DNA from: Luteimonas sp. 8-5
Lineage (GTDB): Bacteria > Pseudomonadota > Gammaproteobacteria > Xanthomonadales > Xanthomonadaceae
Reading direction: 5' to 3'
Length of the DNA: 64,000 bases
Assembly: GCF_029763755.1 (NCBI RefSeq)
Contig: NZ_JARUVM010000007.1
Location: 48,915-112,914, forward strand
A program made the translations under genes and the position numbers. Of the stretch, positions 1 to 8,726 are shown one piece after another (the stretch's first letter is position 1; every line of letters begins with the position of its first letter). Under the pieces are notes generated by a model. That model ran no database searches. It was given only the letters and a program-made list of their open reading frames with translations, and had not been told where the DNA came from.

Positions 1-405
1 CAGGCGGCCGAGGCGACGTGGCGCGAAGCCGAGGCGCGGGTGCGCACCCTGATCGACTCGGCCATTCCGGCCGTTGGTGACGACTGCAAGGAGGGCATCT
101 GCCCGATACCCCAGCCGGGCGAAGCGGACGAACAGCAGCGCTGGCTCAACGACGGGTTCTGGGACGACGATTCCGGCTTCTGGGCCGAGTTCCAGACCGA
201 CCTCGACGACGTGACCGCGCAACCGCGCTACATCATCGAGCTCGTCGACGAAGCCGTGGCCGACCGCCAGACCTGCACCACCGGCGGCGACGTGTCGCTG
301 GAAGCCAATTGCACCCAGACCAGCCAGCGATTCCGGATCACCGTGCGTTCGGCACAGGAAGGTCGTGCCGTGGTCATGCTGCAATCCATCTACGCAAAGC
401 CCTGA
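1..405 (+). CDS. pilX: Type IV pilus minor pilin PilX, 3' part
   Basis: The frame is open from base 1, so the start and the prepilin leader lie outside the window; 134 codons remain. The tail (GRAVVMLQSIYAKP) and the two cysteines (TCTTGG and ANCTQ) resemble the C-terminus of PilX minor pilins. PilX would sit in the pilus-tip priming complex with PilV, PilW, PilE and PilY1 and help start fibre assembly at the inner membrane. The stop lies 16 bases before the pilY1 start, and the pilX-pilY1-pilE order supports the call. The identification rests on the C-terminal half and on context. Confidence 0.8.
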   Translation, partial: QAAEATWREAEARVRTLIDSAIPAVGDDCKEGICPIPQPGEADEQQRWLNDGFWDDDSGFWAEFQTDLDDVTAQPRYIIELVDEAVADRQTCTTGGDVSLEANCTQTSQRFRITVRSAQEGRAVVMLQSIYAKP

Positions 406-421
406 TTCGAGGAGCCTGGAA

Positions 422-3400
422 ATGGCCAACAGGAAGATGAAGCGACACTCGCGTCACCCGGCATGGGCCAAGCATGCCCTGGTCGTCGCCTGTGCCTGCC
501 TGTCCACGCTCCTGGGCGCTCCGGTGTCGGCAGCGACCAGCGACGTAGCGTTCCCCGCCGTCCCCTTGCAGTCGGGTACCCCTTATCCGGCGCCCAACAT
601 CATGTTCATCCTCGACGACTCCGGGTCGATGACCTACGCGGCGATGCCGAAGGACATCAGCTCGTTCAGCGGCCTGGACGACGACATCTGGGACAAGTCC
701 TACGTCCACAACACGCTGTACTACAACCCGTACACGGAGTACCAGCCCTGGAAGAAGGCGGACAACAGTCGTTATACCGGCGGCACCGACTACTCCAATG
801 CCTACTCCGATTCGGACCTGGTCGGCGGCAGCACCACCAACCTGGGATCCTCGACCCAGACATTCTTCGTGCCGAAGGCCAATGCGACGGACCTGGACGA
901 CGAGGACCAGTACGACAAGTACCAGATAAGATACGAGGACGGCAGCTTGCGCGTGGTCATGACGGGCGCGGAAGTCCGCGAGTCCTGGGACAACCGCGAC
1001 ATCGACGACCGGGAGTGGTGGTACGGAAGCATCGAGGTGCCTGCGGGGGCGACATCCCTGATCGTCCAGATGAGCGGTACCGACGAGGACAGCTGCGGTC
1101 GGCGATGCACCCGTCCCAACGGCGATGCCGACCTCTACCTGAGGAACGGGAGCAAGCCGACGACGTCGAGCTACGACCATGCCGATACCGATAGCGGCAA
1201 CAACGACACCATCACCGTCGACAATCCTGCATCCGGCACCTGGTGGATCGGCGTCTACAACTCGAACAGGGATTACACGGCGGACAACATCGACATCGAC
1301 GCCGTTGCGACCGACCGGCAGTTCAAGACGCCGACCGGCCGCAGCGAAGCGGACGAAATGACCAACTTCGCCACTTGGTACTCCTACCACCGTACCCGCA
1401 TGAAGGTCGCCAAGTTCGCGGCCAGCGAAGCCTTCAGCCAGCTCGGAGACAATTACCGGGTCGGTTACGACTCGATCTGGAACCGCAAGCAGGGCGTCAG
1501 CAGCAACGACTCCTCGGCGCCCACCTCGGGCCCCGCGTATCCGATCCCGACGGGCGTCGACGAAGGCCTGTTCAAGGGAGCGAACCGAACCAAGTGGTTC
1601 GAGTTCCTGCACAAGGCCGAGGGCAACAACGGCACGCCGCTGCATGACGCCCTCTGGCGCGCGGGCGAATACTACGAATCCTCCGCGCCCTGGAAGTCGG
1701 GTACGGCCGCTGCAGACATCAGTTGCCGCCTGAGCTTCTCCATCCTGACGACGGACGGCTACTGGAACTCCCGCAGCCAAACCGACTGGCGCGGCAACTA
1801 TGACTCCAGCAAATACGGTGCCAACGCCGACGGTTCCGACGGTTCACGCATCGATCGTCCCGCCGGCGCCGTCGGCGGTTCCTATACCTACAAGGCCAAG
1901 CGCCCGTACAAGGACGACCGCGCCGGTACGCTGGGCGACGTCGCCATGCACTTCTGGAAGCGCGACCTGCGCTCCACCCTCGACAACAACGTGCCGACGT
2001 CCTCGGCCGACGAAGCGTTCTGGCAGCACATGGTGACCTTCGGCGTGGCGATCGGCCTCGCGGGCGAGCTCGATCCGGAAGACGACCTTGTCGACCTCAC
2101 CAGTGGCGCCAAGGAGTGGCCGGATCCGCGGCTCAGCGAGATGAGTGGCAGTGCGTCCTATGCCTCGCGCATCGACGATCTGTACCACGCTACCGTGAAC
2201 TCGCGTGGCGCCTTCGTTTCCGCGAGCGATCCGGCCAGGTTCGTCAACGGCCTGCTCAGCGCACTGACGACCATTTCCGAGCGTCCGGGCTCCGCCTCGA
2301 ACGTGACCGCCAACAGCACCTCGTTCACGAGCGATACCCGCGTCTACCAGGCGAGCTATACCTCGGGGACATGGACCGGCGAACTGACCGCTTACGTCGC
2401 CACCAGCGCCGGTATCCAGGGCGCACCGGCATGGAAGGCGTCGCAGGGCATTCCCACCGACTACACCAAGCGCAAGATCTGGACCTGGGACAAGGGCGGC
2501 GGCGAGGGTGCGGCGTTCCCGACCGCAGCACAGAAGACGGCACTCGATGTTTCCAGCCGTTCCGGTTCGGCAGCGACTGCCGACGAGAACGCGGCCTACA
2601 TCAAGGGCGACAGGAGCAACGAACCGTCGAAGGATGGCAAGCTCCGGGCGCGCTCCAGCCTGCTGGGCGACATCGTGAACTCGTCGCCAATCTACGTGAC
2701 CGACAGCGGCGCCCTGTTCGTCGGCGCCAACGACGGCATGCTGCACGCTTTCGATGGCAGCACCGGCAAGGAACTGTTCGCGTATGTGCCGGGCGGCATC
2801 AACCTCACCAACCTGGCTTCGTTGAGCGATCCACAGTACGGACAGACCGTTACCCACAAGTACTTCGTCGACGGACCGATCACGGTGTCCGCCAAGTCCC
2901 AGACCCCGGGCAAGAATTACCTCGTGGGCGCCCTCGGCCGCGGTGGCCGGGGCGTGTTCGCGCTGGACGTCACTACGCCTTCGAGCTTCGACGAGGACGA
3001 CGTGCTCTGGGAATCCAGCTCCGATTCCGACATGGGCATGGTGTTGGGCGACCCGCTGGTGGTCACCCTCAATGACGCCGACCGGACCAAGGCGGTCGTG
3101 GTCAGCAACGGCGTCAATAGCCCCGACGGCAGCGCCACGCTCTTCGTCCTGAAGCTTTCCGATGGCAGCGTGATCAAGGAGATCGAGGCCGGCACGGGCG
3201 GCGGCAACGGCCTGTTCGCTCCGCGCGGCTGGGACGACAATGGCGACGGCGCCGTCGACTACATCTATGCCGGCGACCTGCAGGGCAACCTGTGGAAGTT
3301 CGACCTTTCGGCCGACAAGTCGTCCGACTGGGAGGTGGCCAATTCCGGCGATCCGATGTACAAGGCGCGGGATGCGGACGGCAATGTGCAGCCGATCACC

Positions 3401-4096
3401 GCCGGCCTGGCGCTTGCCCGCAATCCCGACAACAGCGACCTGTGGGTGTTCTTCGGCACTGGCCGTTTCATGTCGGTCGACGACCTGACCAGCACCAGCG
3501 TACAGACGCTGTACGGCATCAAGGACGGTGGGAGTGCAGTGAAGGGCCGGACTTCCGACACCGAGTTCGGCGACCTGGTCAAGCGCGAGATCGTTGCGGT
3601 CAGCGACGACAAGCGCGTACGTGCCTTCGACGAGTGGAAGCGCACCCTGGAAGACGGAAAGAAGGGCTGGTTCCTCGACCTGGACGATCCCTACAAGGGT
3701 GAGCGGGTCGTGAGCGGCCTGCGCGTCCTGGGCACCACCCTGATCGCGTCCAGCATCGTGCCGGGCACGGGTTCGTCCGCGTGCGACGCCGGTGGCACGG
3801 GCTACATCAACGCGCTGGATGCGTTCACCGGCACCAGTCCGTCCCAGGCGTTCTTCGACGTAAACAAGGATGGCGTGGTCAACGACGCGGACAAGATCAA
3901 GACGACGATCGACGGCAAGGAAGTGTACCTGCCGGCCGGTTCGCTCGACCTGGGCATCGGCATGCCGACCCGTGCGACCATCATCGACAAGCTGCTGGTA
4001 GTCGGTGGCTCCGGTGGCGGCCTTGGCACGGTCACCATCGATCCACCGACGTTGGGCGCTCGCCGCGTCTCCTGGCGCGAAATCCTGAGGGATTGA
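422..4096 (+). CDS. pilY1: PilY1 type IV pilus tip adhesin/assembly factor with inserted PPC-like domain
   Basis: The protein has 1224 residues. I chose the ATG at 422 because GAGGAG lies about 10 bases upstream and a signal peptide follows (about residues 1-38); a longer frame from 365 would overlap pilX. A von Willebrand A-like segment starts with a MIDAS motif (DDSGS, near residue 66). Residues about 197-295 look like a bacterial pre-peptidase C-terminal (PPC) domain. The C-terminal part is the PilY1 beta-propeller with a calcium loop (DDNGDGAVD, near 938), and a second EF-hand-like loop (DVNKDGVVN) lies near 1146. PilY1 acts at the pilus tip in adhesion, surface sensing and control of retraction. 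pilE follows 2 bases later, so the genes are probably co-transcribed. Confidence 0.93.
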   Translation: MANRKMKRHSRHPAWAKHALVVACACLSTLLGAPVSAATSDVAFPAVPLQSGTPYPAPNIMFILDDSGSMTYAAMPKDISSFSGLDDDIWDKSYVHNTLYYNPYTEYQPWKKADNSRYTGGTDYSNAYSDSDLVGGSTTNLGSSTQTFFVPKANATDLDDEDQYDKYQIRYEDGSLRVVMTGAEVRESWDNRDIDDREWWYGSIEVPAGATSLIVQMSGTDEDSCGRRCTRPNGDADLYLRNGSKPTTSSYDHADTDSGNNDTITVDNPASGTWWIGVYNSNRDYTADNIDIDAVATDRQFKTPTGRSEADEMTNFATWYSYHRTRMKVAKFAASEAFSQLGDNYRVGYDSIWNRKQGVSSNDSSAPTSGPAYPIPTGVDEGLFKGANRTKWFEFLHKAEGNNGTPLHDALWRAGEYYESSAPWKSGTAAADISCRLSFSILTTDGYWNSRSQTDWRGNYDSSKYGANADGSDGSRIDRPAGAVGGSYTYKAKRPYKDDRAGTLGDVAMHFWKRDLRSTLDNNVPTSSADEAFWQHMVTFGVAIGLAGELDPEDDLVDLTSGAKEWPDPRLSEMSGSASYASRIDDLYHATVNSRGAFVSASDPARFVNGLLSALTTISERPGSASNVTANSTSFTSDTRVYQASYTSGTWTGELTAYVATSAGIQGAPAWKASQGIPTDYTKRKIWTWDKGGGEGAAFPTAAQKTALDVSSRSGSAATADENAAYIKGDRSNEPSKDGKLRARSSLLGDIVNSSPIYVTDSGALFVGANDGMLHAFDGSTGKELFAYVPGGINLTNLASLSDPQYGQTVTHKYFVDGPITVSAKSQTPGKNYLVGALGRGGRGVFALDVTTPSSFDEDDVLWESSSDSDMGMVLGDPLVVTLNDADRTKAVVVSNGVNSPDGSATLFVLKLSDGSVIKEIEAGTGGGNGLFAPRGWDDNGDGAVDYIYAGDLQGNLWKFDLSADKSSDWEVANSGDPMYKARDADGNVQPITAGLALARNPDNSDLWVFFGTGRFMSVDDLTSTSVQTLYGIKDGGSAVKGRTSDTEFGDLVKREIVAVSDDKRVRAFDEWKRTLEDGKKGWFLDLDDPYKGERVVSGLRVLGTTLIASSIVPGTGSSACDAGGTGYINALDAFTGTSPSQAFFDVNKDGVVNDADKIKTTIDGKEVYLPAGSLDLGIGMPTRATIIDKLLVVGGSGGGLGTVTIDPPTLGARRVSWREILRD

Positions 4097-4098
4097 CG

Positions 4099-4515
4099 AT
4101 GAATCGCAAGATGCATGCACGATCGATGGGCGGCAGCAGGGGTTTCTCGCTGCTGGAACTGATGATCGCGGTGACGGTGCTCGGCATCGTCACCGCCGCC
4201 GCGGTGGCCACGTACGGCAATTCGATGATCAAGACCCGGCGTGGCACCGCCGAGGCCTGCCTGATGGAGGCGGCGCAGTTCATGGAGCGAAACTACACGC
4301 TCAACATGACCTACGACGTGGACTTCCCGGAGCTGGCTTGCGCCGATGAACTCGACGGCTTCTACGAGTTCGATTTCATCGGCGTTCCCGACGCCACGAC
4401 CTACGTGGTGGCCGCCACGCCGGAAGGCGACCAGGCCAAGGACACCCAGTGCGGGACGCTCTCGATCGACCAGGCCGGGGCGAAGAACGCCAACAACATC
4501 GATGCCTGCTGGTAA
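4099..4515 (+). CDS. pilE: Type IV pilin-like protein PilE
   Basis: This 138-residue prepilin has a leader ending in glycine followed by FSLLELMIAVTVLGIV. That is the PilD cleavage and methylation site, with the conserved Glu5 and a hydrophobic helix. Two cysteines near the C-terminus (TQCG and DACW) fit the pilin D-loop disulfide. It starts 2 bases after the pilY1 stop and is likely translated from the same mRNA. In the pilX-pilY1-pilE arrangement PilE is a minor pilin of the tip/initiation complex. A ComP-like or major pilin role cannot be excluded from sequence alone. Confidence 0.88.
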   Translation: MNRKMHARSMGGSRGFSLLELMIAVTVLGIVTAAAVATYGNSMIKTRRGTAEACLMEAAQFMERNYTLNMTYDVDFPELACADELDGFYEFDFIGVPDATTYVVAATPEGDQAKDTQCGTLSIDQAGAKNANNIDACW

Positions 4516-4561
4516 TCCGAAATCCGCAAACGGTTCCAGCGTTTTTGTCGGCCTTTTCCGA

Positions 4562-4591
4562 TTGACAGCGCAAATCGCGCGCCGCTAATGT
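4562..4591 (+). promoter_or_regulatory. Putative sigma-70 promoter for an orphan RNA
   Basis: A perfect -35 hexamer (TTGACA, 4562-4567) is followed after 18 bases by TAATGT (4586-4591), a mediocre -10. Transcription would begin near 4598. The pilE stop is at 4515, and no open frame with a ribosome site follows before the terminator at 4841-4869. The strong -35 and the matching terminator make a stand-alone transcript plausible; the weak -10 keeps confidence moderate. Confidence 0.45.
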
Positions 4592-4597
4592 GACCGC

Positions 4598-4869
4598 CGT
4601 CGCATCGATCCGCCCTCTCGGACGTTTGCGGGAGTAGCCGGTCGGCCCGTGGGAAAGGTTGCCGGATTACAGGCGTCCGGAGAGAGCGCCGATACACAAG
4701 GCAGGATGCCCGGCCGCGTTCCAGCCAAGGCTGGCGCGACCAGATCGGGGTACAACTCCATAAGCGGAAGCAGGGCAGGACGCCCATGGGCAGGATGCCA
4801 CCGGCAGGGAAGCCACGAGACTTTCCGGTGTTCGGAATTACCCGGTCCTCGAGAGAGGGCCGGGTTTTT
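4598..4869 (+). ncRNA. Candidate orphan structured RNA (about 270 nt)
   Basis: This gene-free stretch lies between pilE and the convergent exoD-like gene. It can form several local hairpins, including CCAGCCAAGGCTGG (4721-4734), GCCCATGGGC (about 4783-4792) and CCGGA/TCCGG (about 4670-4690), and it ends in a perfect 10-bp intrinsic terminator. Bases 4613-4619 (CCCTCTC) are complementary to 4853-4859 (GAGAGGG) inside that terminator, so the 5' end could compete with terminator folding. I compared it by eye with 6S, RNase P, tmRNA, SRP RNA and the cobalamin, FMN, c-di-GMP and yybP-ykoY riboswitches and found no convincing match. It could instead be the pilE 3' UTR. Confidence 0.4.
4841..4869 (+). 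terminator. Rho-independent terminator
   Basis: The stem 4841-4850 pairs over 10 bp (one T-G wobble) with 4855-4864 across a GAGA loop, and five T residues follow. It ends the pilE transcript or the proposed RNA at 4598-4869, just before the convergent exoD-like gene. Confidence 0.85.
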
Positions 4870-4895
4870 CTTCGCGGCTTCCGCCGCTCCTACAG
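4870..4895. repeat. REP-like xanthomonad intergenic repeat, copy 1
   Basis: The 26-base sequence beginning CTTCGCGGCTTCCGCC and ending GCTCCTACAG is an imperfect palindrome (GCGGC..GCCGC core). It shares all but two positions with 42171-42196. It covers the stop codon of the exoD-like gene. Such REP-like units are common between genes in this family; neither copy has a neighbouring transposase. Confidence 0.55.
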
Positions 4896-5495
4896 CAGCA
4901 GGTCGAGGGCGGGTGCCACGGCGGCGGCCAGCTTGCCCGAGGCCAGGCCGAAGCTCGCCACGGTGGCACTTCCGCCGACCCAGGCCACCAGCATCAGCGC
5001 GCCGTCGCGTTCCAGCATCGCCAGCGCGAACAGCAGCAGGATGGCGCCGAACAGGTAGTTGGTGAGCGGGATCGGCAGCGCAAGCAGCAGGCCAAGCAAC
5101 ACCAGCAGCAGGCCGGTGAACAGGCGCGACGCCCGGTAGTGCAGCACCTCCGGCAGGCGCGGGCGCACCAGGCGCTCCAGGCGGGCAAGCCACGGCGACA
5201 CCATGCGATCGAAACGGACCAGCGTATGCCGTTGCGGGCCGCGCGAGGCGATCGAGCGCGGCAGCCAGGGCCGGCGCCGGCCCCACAGCAGTTGCAGGCC
5301 GATCAGCACCACGAGAGGCCCGCTGATCGCGCCGCCGATCGGCACCGGGATGAAGGCCGGCAGCGTGGCGATGAACAGCAACATGCCGTAAGCGCGCCGG
5401 CCCATGCCGGCCAGCAGCAACCGCAAGGGCAGGGTTTCGCCGGGGTCGCCAGCGGTGAAGCCGTCGAGCAGCGACCTGAGGCCGCGCTCAGGCAT
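4890..5495 (-). CDS. ExoD family membrane protein
   Basis: This 201-residue protein has several hydrophobic spans: around residues 35-70 (LLFIATLPAFIPVPIGG), 120-160 (LFTGLLLVLLGLLLALPIPL) and at the C-terminus. The layout and the PIGGAISGP and ALPIPLTN motifs fit the ExoD family. ExoD was named for an exopolysaccharide-related phenotype in rhizobia, and its biochemical role is unknown. The start overlaps the stop of the upstream CNNM/CorC-type gene by 8 bases (ATGCCTGA), so translation is probably coupled. The stop codon lies inside a REP-like repeat. Confidence 0.8.
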   Translation of the reverse strand: MPERGLRSLLDGFTAGDPGETLPLRLLLAGMGRRAYGMLLFIATLPAFIPVPIGGAISGPLVVLIGLQLLWGRRRPWLPRSIASRGPQRHTLVRFDRMVSPWLARLERLVRPRLPEVLHYRASRLFTGLLLVLLGLLLALPIPLTNYLFGAILLLFALAMLERDGALMLVAWVGGSATVASFGLASGKLAAAVAPALDLLL

Positions 5496-6798
5496 CGTCG
5501 TCGCGGTCCTCGACTGCGACGCGCTGCAGCAGCAGCTTGTCGATCCGCGGGCCGTCCAGGTCGACCACCTCGATGCGCCAGCCCTCGAATTCGAAGTGCT
5601 CGCCGGCGTTGGGGATGCGGCCGAAGTTGGCGATCACCATGCCGGCCGCGGTGTGGTAGTCGTATTCGTCCTGGCCGGGCAGGGCGCCGCCGCCGAGCAG
5701 CTCGCGCAGGTCGTCGACCGGAAGCGAGCCGTCCACCAGCAACGAGCCGTCGTCGCGCGTCACCACCAGCGCTTCGGCGTCGGACGATTCGCCGGACTGC
5801 ACCCGGCCCAGGACCGCGCCCATCAGGTCGTTGACCGTGACCATGCCGGTGACGTCGCCGTACTCGTCGACCACCAGGGCCAGCGACTGCTGCTCCTCGC
5901 GGAAGATCTCCAGCAGCTTCAGCGCATGCGTGGACTCGGACACGAATACCGCCGGGCGCAGGGTGGCGAACAGGTCCGGCAGGCCCTGGGCGAGGTCGTC
6001 GATGAGCGACTTGACCTCGAGCACGCCGAGCACGTCCGAGTCGCTGTCGCGATAGACCGGATAGCGGGAATAGGGCGTCTCGCGCATGGCCTCGAGGTTC
6101 TCCTCGATGCTGGCGCCGGCGTCGAGCCAGGTGATCCGGACCCGCGGGGTCATCAGGCTGTCGGCGGTGCGGTCGCCCAGGCGCATGACCCGCTGCATCA
6201 TGTTGCGTTCGTCGGCGTCGATCACGCCCTGTTCGTGGCTTTCGCTCACCAGGGAGCGGATCTCCTCCTCGGTGATGGCATTGCGGGCGTCGTCGCGGAT
6301 GCCCAGCAGGCGCAGCACGCCGCGGTTGATCGCACCCAGGACGTACACGATCGGGCGCGCCACGGTGGCCAGGCCGTGCAGCGGTATCGCGACCTTGCAG
6401 GCGATGCCCTCGGCATTGGTCAGCGCCAGGCGCTTGGGGATCAGCTCGCCGAAGATCACCTGGCCGGCAGTGATCAGGCCCACCGCGGTGCCGATGCCGA
6501 TGCCGGTCACGTACTCGCTGGCCCCGGGCCAGATGTCGCCGAGCCAGCCGGCGATGTTGGCGCCGATCGCCTCGCCGCCGAGGACGCCGGTGAGGATGCC
6601 GATCAGGGTGATGCCCACCTGGACCGTGGACAGCAGGTTGTCGGGGTGCTCGGCCAGCGCCAGTGCGGTGCGCGCGCCGCGGCTGTGCTCGGCCATCTGC
6701 CGCAACCGGGACTTGCGGGAGGTCATCAGCGCCATTTCCGACAGGGCGAAAAAGGCATTGAGGACGATCAGGGCAGCGACGATCAGCAGTTCCAGCAC
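5488..6798 (-). CDS. CNNM/CorC (HlyC) family transporter with DUF21 and CBS domains
   Basis: The 436-residue protein has an N-terminal DUF21/CNNM membrane domain (about 1-195, starting LELLIVAALIVLNAFFALSE), a CBS pair (about 212-335, entered at MTPRVRITW) and a C-terminal CorC_HlyC domain (about 350-430). The family handles Mg2+/Co2+ or related cation flux, and nucleotides bind the CBS pair. The start is uncertain: I use the GTG at 6798, which gives the usual family N-terminus, but a GTG at 6816 is in frame. It is the first gene of a pair with the overlapping exoD-like gene and is divergent from the phosphate-transport genes. Confidence 0.85.
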   Translation of the reverse strand: MLELLIVAALIVLNAFFALSEMALMTSRKSRLRQMAEHSRGARTALALAEHPDNLLSTVQVGITLIGILTGVLGGEAIGANIAGWLGDIWPGASEYVTGIGIGTAVGLITAGQVIFGELIPKRLALTNAEGIACKVAIPLHGLATVARPIVYVLGAINRGVLRLLGIRDDARNAITEEEIRSLVSESHEQGVIDADERNMMQRVMRLGDRTADSLMTPRVRITWLDAGASIEENLEAMRETPYSRYPVYRDSDSDVLGVLEVKSLIDDLAQGLPDLFATLRPAVFVSESTHALKLLEIFREEQQSLALVVDEYGDVTGMVTVNDLMGAVLGRVQSGESSDAEALVVTRDDGSLLVDGSLPVDDLRELLGGGALPGQDEYDYHTAAGMVIANFGRIPNAGEHFEFEGWRIEVVDLDGPRIDKLLLQRVAVEDRDDDA

Positions 6799-6957
6799 GC
6801 AGGGTTCCAGGGCCACGGAAGAGGGCACGAAGCTCGCGCCCGGATCATAACAGCCGCCCCGCAAAGCCCAGCGACGCGGCAAGACTACGCGGAAGGGGCC
6901 TTGAACCGTCATAATTGACCCCTTCGCCAGGATTCGCGCCAAGGGGCCAGCTCGCTC

Positions 6958-7584
6958 ATGTTCTCCCTCCAGACCATTTTCGGGCAGGGCAAGCAGTTCT
7001 ATGCCCTGCTGGACGAGGCGGCCGACGCCGCCTACGACAGCACCAAGGCCCTCCACGCCATGCTCCGCGAGCCGGGCAGGGTCCACGCCCTGGACGCCTT
7101 CAAGCTGGCCCGCCAGCGCGAGCGCGACGCCTCCGAGAAGATCAGCCAGGCCCTGGTCGACAGCTTCATCACCCCGATCGAGCGCGAGGACATCGAGGCC
7201 CTGGCCTCGGCCCTGTACAAGATCCCCAAACAGGTCGAGCGCTTCGCCGACCGCTATGCCCTGGCCCGCCAGCGCCTGGAGGGCATCGACTTCGCCCCGC
7301 GCGCGGCGATGCTGGAAAAGGCCGCCGCGGTGGTCGTGGAGATGGTGAAGGAGCTGCCGCGCCTGCGCCTGGAGCCGATGAAGCAGCTCAGCGACAAGCT
7401 GCGCGTGCTGGAGAACGAGGCCGACCGGCTGATCCTGGAGCTGTACCGGGACATCTATTCCGGGCGCCTGGAGGCCGCGGAGATGTTCCTGCTCAAGGAG
7501 TTCTTCGAGATCCTCGAGAAGGCGATCGACCGCTGCCGCGAGGCCGGCGTGGTTGCCTACGAAATCGCGCTGAAGAACAGCTAG
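6958..7584 (+). CDS. DUF47 (PhoU-like) phosphate transport accessory protein
   Basis: This 208-residue, mostly helical, charged protein has no signal or membrane segment. It matches the DUF47/TIGR00153 family (features IEREDIEALASAL and ALKNS at the end). Such proteins fold like PhoU and are nearly always encoded beside a Pit transporter, whose activity they are thought to modulate. The ATG at 6958 has AAGGGG upstream. The pit gene follows after 10 bases. Confidence 0.88.
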   Translation: MFSLQTIFGQGKQFYALLDEAADAAYDSTKALHAMLREPGRVHALDAFKLARQRERDASEKISQALVDSFITPIEREDIEALASALYKIPKQVERFADRYALARQRLEGIDFAPRAAMLEKAAAVVVEMVKELPRLRLEPMKQLSDKLRVLENEADRLILELYRDIYSGRLEAAEMFLLKEFFEILEKAIDRCREAGVVAYEIALKNS

Positions 7585-7594
7585 GCCCGACCGC

Positions 7595-8725
7595 ATGGAT
7601 TCGATGCTGGCCCTGGTCCTGGTCGTGGTGCTCGCGGCCCTCGTGTTCGAGTTCATCAACGGCTTCCACGACACCGCCAACTCCATCGCCACGGTCGTGG
7701 CCACCAAGGTGCTGTCGCCAGGCCAGGCGGTGATCCTGGCGGCGACCATGAACCTGATCGGCGCGTTCATGGGAACGGCGGTGGCCAAGACCATCTCCTC
7801 CGGACTGGTCGACACCGAGGTAGTGAACGTCACTTCGCAGGTGCTGCTGTGCGCGCTGGGCGGCGGCATCACCTGGAACCTGATCACCTGGTGGCTGGGC
7901 CTGCCGTCCTCGTCCTCGCACGCGCTGATCGGCGGCCTGTGCGGCGCCGCCCTGGCCGCGGCGCACAACGACTGGAACGCGCTGATCTGGTCGCAGGAAG
8001 TGGGCAGCTGGACCAAGAACGGCGGACTGCTGTGGAAGGTGCTCGTGCCGATGATCAGCTCGCCGATCGCCGGTTTCACCCTCGGCGTGCTGATCATGGT
8101 CCTGCTGTATTCGCTGATCGCCGGATTGCGGCGCTTCGGCGGCCGCCTGCTGTCGCCGCTGTCGCGGCCGCGCTGGGTCAATGCCTTCTTCGGCAAGGCG
8201 CAACTGGTCTCGGCGGGGTACATGGGCTATGCCCACGGCACCAACGACGCGCAGAAGACCATGGGCATCATCGCCCTGACCGTGTTCGCCGCGCAGAGCA
8301 ACGGCGTCCTCGACGACCTGCCGGGCTGGCTGTCGTTCCTGCATCCGAACGGCGACGAGAACGGCATCGATCCGTGGATCATCACCACCTGTGCGCTGGT
8401 GATGGCGGCGGGCACCGCCGCCGGCGGCTGGCGCATCATCAAGACGCTGGGCCACAAGATGGTCAAGCTGCACCCGATCGACGGTTTCGCGGCCGAGTCG
8501 GCGTCTGCCACGATCCTGGTGACGGCCGCGCACTTCGGCATGCCGGTCTCGACCACGCACAGCATCTCCACCGCGATCATGGGCGTGGGTTTCGCCAAGA
8601 ACCCGCGCGCGCTGAAGATCACCGTGATCGAGCGGATCATCTGGGCCTGGATCCTGACGATCCCGGCGGCGGGCGGCATCGCCTATCTCCTGCTGCGCCT
8701 GTTCGAGCTCCTCGGCTGGGCGTGA
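7595..8725 (+). CDS. pitA: Low-affinity inorganic phosphate transporter, PiT family
   Basis: The 376-residue membrane protein carries the two PiT signature repeats, GFHDTANSIATVVATKVL near residue 23 and GYAHGTNDAQKTMG near 210, each with the conserved Asn-Asp or His-Asp pair, plus about ten hydrophobic spans. PiT proteins import phosphate as a neutral metal-phosphate complex driven by the proton gradient; the length is shorter than the E. coli PitA form (about 500) but normal for the compact subfamily. It is co-directional with the DUF47 gene, and the next gene begins 1 base after its stop. Confidence 0.93.
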   Translation: MDSMLALVLVVVLAALVFEFINGFHDTANSIATVVATKVLSPGQAVILAATMNLIGAFMGTAVAKTISSGLVDTEVVNVTSQVLLCALGGGITWNLITWWLGLPSSSSHALIGGLCGAALAAAHNDWNALIWSQEVGSWTKNGGLLWKVLVPMISSPIAGFTLGVLIMVLLYSLIAGLRRFGGRLLSPLSRPRWVNAFFGKAQLVSAGYMGYAHGTNDAQKTMGIIALTVFAAQSNGVLDDLPGWLSFLHPNGDENGIDPWIITTCALVMAAGTAAGGWRIIKTLGHKMVKLHPIDGFAAESASATILVTAAHFGMPVSTTHSISTAIMGVGFAKNPRALKITVIERIIWAWILTIPAAGGIAYLLLRLFELLGWA

Positions 8726-8726
8726 T

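Noticed and set aside
365..421. Earlier start for pilY1
   Set aside because: It would begin inside pilX and destroy the signal peptide; the ATG at 422 has a ribosome site.
1844..4120. 758-codon open frame on the minus strand, antisense to pilY1
   Set aside because: It is a GC-driven shadow of the pilY1 frame: no ribosome site, low-complexity Arg/Gly/Val/Ala content and no recognisable domain.
4598..4869. Cobalamin, yybP-ykoY or 6S RNA in the gene-free stretch
   Set aside because: Local similarities (GGGAGTAG, GCCACGAGACTTTCC, GAGCGCCGATA) do not fall in the order or pairing that these families need, and no gene lies downstream on this strand.
4649..5065. Small plus-strand frames across 4649-5065
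   Set aside because: They run through the terminator at 4841-4869 and the end of the exoD-like gene, and have no ribosome site.
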